64,000 nt of DNA from Asaia bogorensis (GTDB taxonomy: Bacteria; Pseudomonadota; Alphaproteobacteria; Acetobacterales; Acetobacteraceae). The position numbers and the translations under genes are program-made. The notes beneath the pieces are model-generated. The model made no database searches and was not told where the DNA came from. It was given only the letters and a program-made list of their open reading frames with translations. How positions within the stretch are numbered: position 1 is the first letter of the stretch; every line of letters starts with the position of its first letter. Shown here piece by piece: positions 56,033 through 64,000 of the stretch. Where the stretch lies: contig CAMBMS010000007.1 of the NCBI GenBank assembly GCA_945868845.1, positions 41,088 through 105,087 on the forward strand, given 5' to 3'.

Positions 56033-56335
56033 ACGACTCGGTACTGCGCGACTCGTTGCGACTCCTGCGGGTCGGTGCGGACCGAAAGAATGGGCCCTGT
56101 CTCCTTTCGTCGTTTTCTGGCAAGGTCACAGCTCGCTCGCTGCAGCCTTGGCGGCGCTTCCCTCCCTATCGCAGGCGGGCGGGAGCAAGCACCGGTAGTG
56201 CCGACGGTAGCGGTTGACGATCTAATGCGGCGCTGCCAGTTCTCTGCCTCCGCCGTGGTGGCGGCGCCACTCGAACCGGAGATCGTCGGCCGCATGGAAA
56301 TGCTGGCCGGCAACCGGGTCGCGTGGCTCGATTGA
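56033..56335 (+). pseudogene. dprA: dprA relic: N- and C-terminal ends joined, core deleted
   Basis: Right after plsY, one frame reads LRDSLRLLR and the next, from about 56075, RTERMGPVSFRRFLARSQ; together these match the DprA N-terminus. After about 15 unclear residues the frame runs straight into VAVDDLMRRCQFSASAVVAA and then GRMEMLAGNRVAWLD, the C-terminal winged helix of DprA. The Rossmann core (about 250 residues) is missing, and the N-terminus is split by a frameshift. In related genomes dprA sits between plsY and topA, which supports the reading. DprA loads RecA on incoming DNA in transformation. Confidence 0.75.
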
Positions 56336-56365
56336 GACGGGACTCGGATCGGAACCCACGCCATC

Positions 56366-59098
56366 ATGACTAATGTCGTCGTCGTAGAATCGCCTGCCAA
56401 GGCTAAGACAATCAACAAATACCTTGGCAAGGACTTTACCGTCCTGGCCAGCTTCGGGCATGTGCGTGACCTGCCGCCGAAGGAAGGGTCGGTGCGCCCG
56501 GAGCAGCATTTCGCCATGGATTGGGAATCTGATGCGCGCGGCGAGCGCCAGGTTTCCGCCATCGCCAAAGCGCTGAAGGGTGCGCGGACACTCTATCTGG
56601 CAACCGATCCGGACCGCGAGGGAGAGGCAATTTCCTGGCATGTGCGGGCTATGCTCGAGCAGAAAAACGCCCTGAAGGGCGTCGATGTGCAGCGCGTCAC
56701 CTTCAACGAAATCACCCGCAGCGCCGTGCGCCATGCGATGCAGCATCCACGCCAGCTCGATCAGCCGCTGATCGAGGCCTATATGGCGCGCAGGGCGCTG
56801 GATTATCTCGTCGGCTTTACCCTCTCACCCGTGCTGTGGCGAAAATTACCGGGCAGCCGGTCGGCGGGGCGGGTGCAATCGGTGGCGCTGCGCCTGATCT
56901 GCGAGCGAGAGGCGGAAATCGAACTTTTTCGGGCGCGCGAATACTGGACTGTGGAAGCCGCCTTCATCACCCCTGGCGGCGCGCCCTTCACGGCGCGGCT
57001 GACGCATTTTCGGGAAAAGAAACTCGATCAGTTCGATCTAGCCGATGAGGCGTCCGCGCTCGCCGCGAAACAGGCCGTGGAAGCAGGTAGTTTTGATGTC
57101 GGCGCTGTCGAGCGCCGACGCGTGCGCAGAAATCCGCCACCGCCCTTCACCACCTCGACGGTGCAGCAGGAAGCATCCCGAAAACTAAGCTTCGGGGCGC
57201 AACAGACGATGCGTGTGGCGCAGCAGCTCTATGAAGGTATGGAACTTGACGGCGAGACAGTCGGGTTAATCACCTATATGCGGACCGACGGCGTACAGAT
57301 AGCGCGCGAGGCAATGTTCTCGATCCGCGATCATGTGAAGGATAGCTACGGTGCCGATTATTTACCTGCCGCGCCGCGCGAATATTCCTCCAAGGCGAAG
57401 AATGCGCAGGAAGCGCATGAGGCGATCCGCCCCACCGATGTGACGCGCACGCCCGACAGTGTCGCCGCTTATCTCACAGCGGATCAGCGTCGGCTCTACG
57501 AACTGGTCTGGAAGCGCGCGGTGGCCTCGCAGATGGCGTCCGCCGAAATGGAGCAGGTGAGTGTTGATGTGGTCGATCATCAGGGCCAGACCCTGCGGGC
57601 CACGGGATCCATCATCGCCTTTGATGGCTTCCTGAAGCTTTACAGGGAAGACACCGACGATTCCGAGGTCGACGATGATAACCGCATGCTGCCACCAATG
57701 GCGGAGCGCGATCCGCTGAAGCGTGGCGAAATATCCGCCATTCAGCATTTCACCCAGCCGCCACCGCGTTATTCGGAGGCGTCGCTGGTGAAGAAGATGG
57801 AGGAGCTGGGCATTGGCCGGCCATCCACTTACGCTTCGATCCTCACGGTGCTGCAGGACCGCAAATATGTCCGCCTCGATAAACGGCGCTTCATTCCGGA
57901 GGACCGGGGCAGGCTGGTGACAGCGTTTCTAGTCAGTTTCTTCCAGAATTATGTTGACCCCGACTTCACCGCCGGACTGGAAAATCAGCTTGACGAGGTT
58001 TCCGGCGGGCGTTTGGCTTGGCGTTCGGTCATGCAGACATTTTGGGATCATTTCTCCAAGGCGATCGATCAGACACGGGATCTGAAAATTTCCGACGTCA
58101 TCAATGCGATCGACGAAGATTTAGGGCCGCATTTCTTTCCCGTCCGCGCCGATGGTGGGGACCCGCGCCAGTGCACGGCCTGTGGCACCGGCCGGCTGGG
58201 GCTGAAGCTGGGGCGGTACGGCAGCTTTATCGGCTGCTCCAATTACCCGACCTGCCAATTCACTCGCCGCCTGGCCGTGGAGAACGGGAACGGGGCCGAC
58301 GAGGGCGCGGGCGATACGTTGAAGGACGGGCTGCGTGTGCTCGGTAGCCACTCGGAAACGGACGAGGACGTGTCGGTCCGGCGTGGCCCTTACGGGCTTT
58401 ACGTGCAGCAGGGCGAGCAGGAGCAGGGTAGCAAGACGCGGCCCAAGCGGACCTCGCTGCCGCGCGGGATGGACGGGGATACGATTACGCTGGAGCAGGC
58501 GCTCAGTCTGCTGTCTCTGCCACGCCAAATCGGCATGCATCCGGAAACCGGCGAGAAGATCGAGGCCGGGATTGGACGGTTCGGGCCTTACGTGCGGATG
58601 GGGGCGATTTTCGGTTCGCTGGAACGCGACGACAATGTGTTGTCCATCGGTATGAACCGGGCGGTGGATTTGCTGGCGAAGAAGATGGCCAGCGTACGCA
58701 ATCTAGGGGAGCATCCGCAGGGCAAGGAGCCGGTCAGCGTGCGCAAGGGCCGGTTCGGGCCTTATGTGCAACATGGAAATACGGTGGCCAATCTGCCGCG
58801 CGGCGTGGCGATGGAAGATATTTCCCTCGATGAGGCGGTGACCTTGCTGGCGGAGAAAGGCAAGCAGTTGAAGCCCCGTGGTGGCAAGAAGGCGCCGGCG
58901 CGTAAGGGGGTATCACGCAAGGCGCCGGTGGAGGCTCCGGCGCCGAAGATGGCGACTGCGAAAAAGGTAGCGCCGAAGAAAGTGCCAGTAAAAAAACTGG
59001 CAGTTCGGAAAGTCGACGGCAAGCAGCCGGCAGGGAAGAAAGCCATCGCGAAAAAGCCGCCCGTTAGAAAGGCCTCTGTAAAAAAAGTTGCGGGCTAA
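56366..59098 (+). CDS. topA: DNA topoisomerase I
   Basis: Relaxes negative supercoils, 910 residues. The TOPRIM start is VVVESPAKAKTINKYLG, with TDPDREGEAISWH following. The catalytic Tyr304 is in GLITYMRTDG. One zinc-ribbon (about 603-640, CTACGTG to CSNYPTC) is followed by three repeats of the form VSVRxGxxGxYV. The last 60 residues are a Lys/Ala/Pro-rich tail that probably binds DNA, usual in alphaproteobacteria. rnr begins one base after the stop. Confidence 0.96.
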   Translation: MTNVVVVESPAKAKTINKYLGKDFTVLASFGHVRDLPPKEGSVRPEQHFAMDWESDARGERQVSAIAKALKGARTLYLATDPDREGEAISWHVRAMLEQKNALKGVDVQRVTFNEITRSAVRHAMQHPRQLDQPLIEAYMARRALDYLVGFTLSPVLWRKLPGSRSAGRVQSVALRLICEREAEIELFRAREYWTVEAAFITPGGAPFTARLTHFREKKLDQFDLADEASALAAKQAVEAGSFDVGAVERRRVRRNPPPPFTTSTVQQEASRKLSFGAQQTMRVAQQLYEGMELDGETVGLITYMRTDGVQIAREAMFSIRDHVKDSYGADYLPAAPREYSSKAKNAQEAHEAIRPTDVTRTPDSVAAYLTADQRRLYELVWKRAVASQMASAEMEQVSVDVVDHQGQTLRATGSIIAFDGFLKLYREDTDDSEVDDDNRMLPPMAERDPLKRGEISAIQHFTQPPPRYSEASLVKKMEELGIGRPSTYASILTVLQDRKYVRLDKRRFIPEDRGRLVTAFLVSFFQNYVDPDFTAGLENQLDEVSGGRLAWRSVMQTFWDHFSKAIDQTRDLKISDVINAIDEDLGPHFFPVRADGGDPRQCTACGTGRLGLKLGRYGSFIGCSNYPTCQFTRRLAVENGNGADEGAGDTLKDGLRVLGSHSETDEDVSVRRGPYGLYVQQGEQEQGSKTRPKRTSLPRGMDGDTITLEQALSLLSLPRQIGMHPETGEKIEAGIGRFGPYVRMGAIFGSLERDDNVLSIGMNRAVDLLAKKMASVRNLGEHPQGKEPVSVRKGRFGPYVQHGNTVANLPRGVAMEDISLDEAVTLLAEKGKQLKPRGGKKAPARKGVSRKAPVEAPAPKMATAKKVAPKKVPVKKLAVRKVDGKQPAGKKAIAKKPPVRKASVKKVAG

Positions 59099-59099
59099 C

Positions 59100-61274
59100 A
59101 TGGCGCGGCGCACGCCCCGCGAACCCACTCCGCTCCCCTCGCGGGAGGAAATTCGCCGATTCATTCGAGAAAGCCCCGGCCGGGTCGGCAAGCGGGAGGT
59201 GGCGCGCGCCTTTCATCTAGGACCCGAGCATCAGGTGGCGCTGCGGGGAGTTCTGAAATCGCTGACGCATGAAGGCGCTGTCGAACCGGCTGGCGCGCGA
59301 CGGTTTCGCCCTGCCGGGCAATTGCCGGAATCGATGGCCGTACGTATCACTGGTACCGATCACGATGGCGATGCCATCGCGAGGCCGCTGAACTGGCAGG
59401 GCAATGGCCCACCACCCTTGATCCTCATGGCCGCGGAGGCGCGCGGGCGCCCTGCGCTCGCCCCCGGTGAGCGCGTGATCGCGAAGTTAAAGCCGATCGG
59501 CGGCGGTAAGTATGAAGGCCGTACCATCAAGCGGCTGACCGATGCGCCGGGACGGATTATCGGCGTTTTTCAGCCTAGCACTCCCAATGGTCGCGTCGTG
59601 CCGACGGACCGGCGGGTGAAGGCCGAATGGTCCATCCCGCGCGGCGAGGAAGGCGGCGCCGTAGCGGGGGAAATCGTGCTGGCCGAACCATTGCCGCATG
59701 GCGGTTACGGGCTGAAGCCAGCCCGAATCATCGAGCGACTTGGCCCTATGGGCGATGCGCGCTCCGTCTCGCTGATTTGCATCCACACGCACGACATTCC
59801 GCGGGAATTTCCCGCCGGCGCCGTGGCCGAGGGAGAAGCCGCGGGCCCGGTTAGGCTCGGCACAAGGACGGATCTGCGCGATACGCCGCTGATCACCATC
59901 GACGGTGCCGATGCGCGCGATTTCGACGATGCGGTTTATGCCGAATCCGATGGCGCTGGCTTCCGCCTGCTCGTCGCCATTGCCGATGTCGCACATTATG
60001 TGCGCCCCGACAGTGCACTGGATCGCTCCGCGCGGATGCGAGGCAACAGCGTCTATTTTCCCGATCGCGTGGTGCCGATGCTGCCCGAGACGCTATCCAA
60101 TGGCTGGTGTAGCCTGCGCCCGGATGAGGAACGCGGCTGCTTGTTCGTCGAAATGCGGGTCGATGCCGGCGGCAGGAAGATTTCCCACCGTTTTGGTCGC
60201 GGCCTGATGAAATCCGCGGCGCGGCTGACCTATGAACACATACAAGAAGCGGCTGATACCGGTGCAGATCTGAATTTAGCGCCAGGCCAAATCGGCACTT
60301 TGTACCATGCGTTTCGTGCTCTGCTGGCGGCGCGCATGGCGCGCGGGACGCTCGACCTTGATCTGCCGGAACGCAAGGTGATGCTGGATGACGATGGCAA
60401 AGTCATCTCGGTAGAGCCTCGCCTGCGCCTTGATAGCCACCGGTTGATCGAAGAATTCATGGTGCTGGCCAATGTCTGCGCCGCCGAGGAGCTAGAAGCC
60501 CGCCGCCAGCCCTGCATGTATCGGGTGCATGCACCGCCGTCGGACGAAAAGCTGCAAAACCTGCGCGATTTCCTGCGGCAATTCGATATTTCTCTGGCGC
60601 CGGGCAATCAAATCCATCCCCGCGACCTCGACCATATCCTAAAGATGGTTGCTGGCACCGAGCACGCTCCCATGGTCAATGAAGTCATGCTACGCAGCCA
60701 GTCCCAGGCCGCCTATGCAAAGGAAAATATCGGACATTTCGGATTGGGCCTTGCCCGCTATGCGCATTTTACCAGCCCGATCCGCCGCTACGCCGATCTT
60801 CTGGTGCATCGCGCGCTGATCCGTGGCCTGGAACTCGGACTGGGTGGCCTCGGGGACGACGAGGCCCAGCGCTTCGAGGATGCCGCCGAACATATCACTG
60901 CGACCGAACGGCGCGCCCAATTGGCCGAGCGCGACGCAATTGATCGTTACCTGGCCGCCTTTATGGTGGAAAAGGTTGGAAAAATCTTCGCGGCGCGCAT
61001 TTCGGGGGTGACGCGCTTCGGGCTTTTTGTCACTGTCGCCGACAGCGGCGCGAGCGGGATCGTCCCGACATCCTCGCTGCCCAATGATTTTTGGATGCAC
61101 GACGAACGGACACAGACCTTATCTGGTCGCAAGACCCGCTTGACCTTTCGCCTGGCTCAGGAGGTGGAGGCGCGCTTGTGCGAGGCCAGCCCAGTCACGG
61201 GTGGTCTGGTGTTTCACATCATGCAAGGCGTGCCAACGGGAGCGCGACCAGGGCGGCGGTCCCGCGACAGATGA
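59100..61274 (+). CDS. rnr: Ribonuclease R
   Basis: 3'-5' exoribonuclease of 724 residues. A helix-turn-helix region is at the N-terminus, cold-shock domains follow, and the RNB catalytic motif is TIDGADARDFDDAVYAE (about 267-282) with four Asp. FTSPIRRYADLLVHR is the conserved RNB end. An S1 domain covers about 625-710 (KIFAARISGVTRFGLFVTV). ATG 59100 is preferred over TTG 59088, which lies inside topA. The last bases overlap the S41 peptidase (ATGA). Confidence 0.94.
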   Translation: MARRTPREPTPLPSREEIRRFIRESPGRVGKREVARAFHLGPEHQVALRGVLKSLTHEGAVEPAGARRFRPAGQLPESMAVRITGTDHDGDAIARPLNWQGNGPPPLILMAAEARGRPALAPGERVIAKLKPIGGGKYEGRTIKRLTDAPGRIIGVFQPSTPNGRVVPTDRRVKAEWSIPRGEEGGAVAGEIVLAEPLPHGGYGLKPARIIERLGPMGDARSVSLICIHTHDIPREFPAGAVAEGEAAGPVRLGTRTDLRDTPLITIDGADARDFDDAVYAESDGAGFRLLVAIADVAHYVRPDSALDRSARMRGNSVYFPDRVVPMLPETLSNGWCSLRPDEERGCLFVEMRVDAGGRKISHRFGRGLMKSAARLTYEHIQEAADTGADLNLAPGQIGTLYHAFRALLAARMARGTLDLDLPERKVMLDDDGKVISVEPRLRLDSHRLIEEFMVLANVCAAEELEARRQPCMYRVHAPPSDEKLQNLRDFLRQFDISLAPGNQIHPRDLDHILKMVAGTEHAPMVNEVMLRSQSQAAYAKENIGHFGLGLARYAHFTSPIRRYADLLVHRALIRGLELGLGGLGDDEAQRFEDAAEHITATERRAQLAERDAIDRYLAAFMVEKVGKIFAARISGVTRFGLFVTVADSGASGIVPTSSLPNDFWMHDERTQTLSGRKTRLTFRLAQEVEARLCEASPVTGGLVFHIMQGVPTGARPGRRSRDR

Positions 61275-62857
61275 TCCGCGCCAGTCTGTTCCTGTTGCTG
61301 CTGTTTCAACTTCCGGCACAGGCCCAGAGCGGTGCGGCCGGTAACGCCGGGGAGCGGTTCGATCTGCCGCGTGCCGCCGGGGTCTATGCCAGCGCCCTGG
61401 CCTTCATGGGGCCGCGCATCTTAGAGCCGGTGCCGATTACGCAATTGATCGCCTGGGGGCTGAACGGTATCGCAGCGATCGATCCGCGCCTGCGCGCCGA
61501 CGTGCGCGATGGCCGGCTACGCCTGCGCCTGATCACCCCAGATCGCCGCGAGAGCTTGTTGTTGCTCCGCGCTGCCCCTGCCGGCGCCGATCCTTCCATC
61601 TGGGCGCGAGAGACGGCGGAGATTCAGGAGATCGCATTCAATGCCTCCCCTGCCCTGCGCACGGCGGGAACGGGTGGCATCATCCGTGGTTTTTTTGACG
61701 AGCTGTTCAATCACCTGGACCCCTATTCACGCTATACTCCGCCCGACGAGGCGGAAGGTGACCGCACGCGGCGCGCTGGGCGAGCGGGGGTCGGTATCAA
61801 CCTGGCGCGCCGAGCCGGCCAGATCGTGGTGCAGACGGCGACCTCGGACGGGCCGGCCGCGGTAGAGGGAATGCGTGCTGGCGATGTGGTACTGTCCGTT
61901 GACGGGCAGAACACAAGCAAGCGCGATGTGGGCACTGTGATCGGCTGGCTGCGCGGGCCGGAAGATACCGGAGTGGTCGTGATCTGGCGAGGACGCGATG
62001 GCAAGACCCGCAGCGCCGAACTGACCCGCGCATTGATCCCGCCGGAGACGGTGCACGGCGAACGGCAGGGCTCCGCGCTGGTGCTGCGGATCAGCGATTT
62101 CAACAATGCGACGGGCCTGCGCGTTGCCAATGAAATAGAGGCGGCGTTACACGGTGACAATCTACCGCCGGGGGTATCACCGGGGGGGATGGTTGGGATC
62201 ATCATCGACCTGCGCGGCAATCGCGGTGGTGTGCTGCGCCAGGCGGCGATCGCGGCGGATACTGTTCTACCCCCGGGCGTGATCGCGACGACCGTGGGGC
62301 GCGATCCCGACGCTACGCGGGTCTTACGTTCCACTACGGGGGATATGGCGCCATTCCTGCCGGTGGTGGTGATCGTCGATGGCCGCACGGCGAGCGCCGC
62401 CGAGGTGTTAGCGGCCGCCCTTTCCGATCGTGGGCGCGCCGTGGTCGTGGGCAGCACAACCCTGGGCAAGGGGCTAGTACAGACCATTGCGCCCTTGCCG
62501 GATGGTGGGGAATTGCGGGTTACCTGGAGTCGGATTATCGCGCCGCGCGGCTGGCCCATCCAGACCCTAGGCGTCATGCCGCAGATCTGCACCAGCCTGG
62601 GCCCGGAAGCCCTGGCGCAGCAACTGGAGAAGCTGGCCGCCGGGCGCCCACCGATGGCCGCTGCTCTGGAGCGCCATCACGCGGCCCGCGCCCCGCTGGC
62701 GGCGCAGGAGGCGCTTGGATTGCGGGCATTTTGTCCCGCGGCGGAGGGGCGGGAAGCTGATATGCGGATCGCCCACCTGTTGATCGACAATCCCGCCAGC
62801 TACACGGCCGCGCTATTGCCGCCCATACGTCAGGGGGTCGTCCCCATCAGGCCCTGA
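61271..62857 (+). CDS. S41 family C-terminal processing-type peptidase
   Basis: A periplasmic serine protease of 528 residues. Signal peptide of about 18 residues (LFLLLLFQLPAQAQ). A PDZ domain lies at about 170-255 (AGVGINLARRAGQIVVQT onward). The Ser-Lys dyad is Ser375 in DGRTASAAEVLAAAL and Lys400 in TTLGKGLVQT; the 25-residue spacing is that of Ctp proteases. It overlaps rnr by four bases. The gene order topA-rnr-S41-rpmG is one I recall from Acetobacteraceae. Its targets are unknown. Confidence 0.88.
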   Translation: MIRASLFLLLLFQLPAQAQSGAAGNAGERFDLPRAAGVYASALAFMGPRILEPVPITQLIAWGLNGIAAIDPRLRADVRDGRLRLRLITPDRRESLLLLRAAPAGADPSIWARETAEIQEIAFNASPALRTAGTGGIIRGFFDELFNHLDPYSRYTPPDEAEGDRTRRAGRAGVGINLARRAGQIVVQTATSDGPAAVEGMRAGDVVLSVDGQNTSKRDVGTVIGWLRGPEDTGVVVIWRGRDGKTRSAELTRALIPPETVHGERQGSALVLRISDFNNATGLRVANEIEAALHGDNLPPGVSPGGMVGIIIDLRGNRGGVLRQAAIAADTVLPPGVIATTVGRDPDATRVLRSTTGDMAPFLPVVVIVDGRTASAAEVLAAALSDRGRAVVVGSTTLGKGLVQTIAPLPDGGELRVTWSRIIAPRGWPIQTLGVMPQICTSLGPEALAQQLEKLAAGRPPMAAALERHHAARAPLAAQEALGLRAFCPAAEGREADMRIAHLLIDNPASYTAALLPPIRQGVVPIRP

Positions 62858-63013
62858 CGTTCGGGATTGGCGGTAGGCGGCGCGCCCAGCTGGCCAATTT
62901 ACGGGCGATCGGTCGGTTTAGCCGGCATCGACCTTGACCTTTGCCCGTTAATTCATCATCCTTTGCCTCAATATTTGCTCGCGCGCGCGGGCTTTATCGA
63001 GGATCAAGCTTCC

Positions 63014-63181
63014 ATGGCCAAAACCAATACTGTGCAGATCAAGCTCGTTTCGACCGCTGATACGGGTTTCTTCTATGTCACGAGGAAGAATGCGCGGACC
63101 GCGACGGGAAAGATGGAAATGAAGAAATATGACCCGGTGGTGCGCAAGCATGTGCCGTTCAAGGAAGCGAAAATCAAGTAA
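63014..63181 (+). CDS. rpmG: 50S ribosomal protein L33
   Basis: A 55-residue ribosomal protein with the opening [18 protein letters not shown] and the [20 protein letters not shown] core. The zinc-binding Cys of some L33 forms are absent, as in most alphaproteobacteria. A short GAGGATC precedes ATG 63014. A TTGACC hexamer at 62934-62939 may be its -35 box, but I cannot see a matching -10. Confidence 0.95.
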   Translation: MAKTNTVQIKLVSTADTGFFYVTRKNARTATGKMEMKKYDPVVRKHVPFKEAKIK

Positions 63182-63284
63182 TTTGATACGGGCGCAGGAC
63201 CTTGAGTACTGAGGATTTTGCTGACTAACGAGGATTTCTTAAAGCAGGAAAAGCGGTGCTTGAAGCGGGCTAGGTGTGTGAGGG

Positions 63285-63790
63285 AAATCAGGCCCTGCAC
63301 ATTGCGCAGATACAGAAAACATAGACCGAAGTCCCAGGTCTTCTTGACATTGGTCAGCCCGACCAGCAGATCAGCGGTCCGATCATTCTCATCGCTTAGC
63401 TACCGACTATAGGGAAAACAGGTCTCGCTGACCGCCAAGGTCCGGGAGGCCAGGGCAATACTGACCCCGCGTCGCGCCACCGCTTTCCCGGCCATCCCGC
63501 GGCGTTGAGGTGGCCGGGCTATTTTTCCCGAGGGCCTCCTTGAGCAGTTCGTTCTACATGCTCAACTCGGCGAACATCTTCTTGAGCCGTCGGCTCTCGT
63601 CTTCAATCACCTTCATTTAGCTGATCATCGAGGCGTCCATCCCGCCAAATTTCGCGCGCCACTTGTAAAATGACGCCGTGCTCATACCGTGTTCACGGCA
63701 CAGCTCCGCCACCGGCACACCGCCGTCCACCTAGCGAAGGGTCAATAGGATCTGCGGGTCGCTGCATCTGCTGGTCTTCATGCAAAATCT
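63285..63790 (-). mobile_element. Dead IS3-family element (orfA and start of orfB)
   Basis: On the minus strand an orfA frame opens at ATG 63781 (MKTSRCSDPQILLTLR) and continues VDGGVPVAELCREHGMSTAS, FYKWRAKFGGMDASMIS and DESRRLKKMFAELSM. It has three in-frame stops (63731-63733, 63617-63619, 63554-63556) with no frameshift, each replacing a residue. orfB follows in a shifted frame (VARRGVSIALASRTLAVSET, KKTWDFGLCFLYLRNVQG), with a stop near 63400, and ends abruptly near 63290. The DDE domain is missing. The rest of 63182-63931 shows no gene. Confidence 0.75.
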
Positions 63791-63931
63791 TCTCATGCAT
63801 CGTGCCGAGAAAATCCTACTTAGGCAGCCCCTTAGATTTGGGCGGGATTACCGGTTAGAGCGATAGAACCATAATGGAGCAGCCGAACGCGGGTTTTACC
63901 GCGCGCGGCTTCGCCTTCATCCGGTTAGCCT

Positions 63932-64000
63932 TTATTGCGCCGTGATGCCGCCATCCACGACCAATCCCGCCCCGCTCATGTACCCCGCATCGTCCGATGC
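63932..64000 (-). CDS. C-terminus of a short-chain dehydrogenase, cut by the window edge
   Basis: The last 22 codons are visible, ending GYMSGAGLVVDGGITAQ and TAA at 63932. The GAGLVVDGG segment is the C-terminal signature of classical SDRs. Nothing more can be said of its substrate. It lies 142 bp beyond the IS3 relic. Confidence 0.7.
   Translation of the reverse strand, partial: ASDDAGYMSGAGLVVDGGITAQ

Overview
The window reads as a chromosomal piece of a GC-rich alphaproteobacterium, most likely of the Acetobacteraceae (Rhodospirillales). The housekeeping blocks support this: lytic transglycosylase - rlpA - D,D-carboxypeptidase - tmk - holB - metG, and pyrB - pyrC-like - plsY - (dprA relic) - topA - rnr - S41 peptidase - rpmG. 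The family is inferred from recalled gene order and protein character; no search was run. I see no rRNA, tRNA, CRISPR array, plasmid or phage genes.

Layout. Positions 1-4.9 kb hold CoA-ester metabolism genes (SDR, CaiB/BaiF CoA-transferase, acyl-CoA dehydrogenase, MmgE/PrpD). 5.0-11.4 kb is the cell-wall and replication block ending in metG. 11.4-12.2 kb is decayed DNA with a small conserved-looking gene and a comM-like relic. 12.2-17.7 kb holds an orphan Bug-type binding protein, a SorAB-like sulfite dehydrogenase pair, a flavin monooxygenase with an NTF2-like N-terminus, and an amidohydrolase. 18-23.5 kb has an enoyl-CoA hydratase, then a glycosyltransferase divergent from an ABC exporter and otsA. 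23.5-31.4 kb is mixed catabolism (cyclase, thiolase-like/DUF35 pair, amine oxidase, SDR, CinA-like, SGNH hydrolase, a second CaiB). 31.4-34.8 kb is an EmrAB/MarR-type efflux locus. 34.8-52.9 kb is a large catabolic region: a hydantoinase operon, an N-carbamoyl hydrolase, and a minus-strand run of twelve genes coding for a dipeptide-type ABC importer, a three-subunit molybdenum hydroxylase, two alpha/beta hydrolases and an amidase with a tiny AtzG-like partner. 53.2-63.2 kb is the second housekeeping block. The right end carries a dead IS3-family element and the C-terminus of another SDR.

How the genes fit together. The minus-strand run from 52.9 to 40.2 kb looks like one uptake-and-degradation unit: import a small molecule, hydroxylate it with the Mo/Fe-S/FAD enzyme, then hydrolyse ester, lactone and amide bonds. 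The neighbouring dihydropyrimidinase-like enzyme and N-carbamoyl amino-acid hydrolase suggest the substrates include cyclic ureides or N-heterocycles. This is the best candidate for an undescribed pathway here.

A second theme is gene decay that removes the middle of genes and leaves their ends. dprA (56.0-56.3 kb) and an LLM-class flavin oxidoreductase (31.2-31.4 kb) keep recognisable N- and C-terminal ends without the catalytic core. A DAO-type oxidoreductase (37.2-37.5 kb) is cut short. The C-terminus of comM survives at 11.7-11.9 kb, and two transposase relics carry stops or frameshifts. dprA and comM are both natural-transformation genes, so this lineage may have lost competence.
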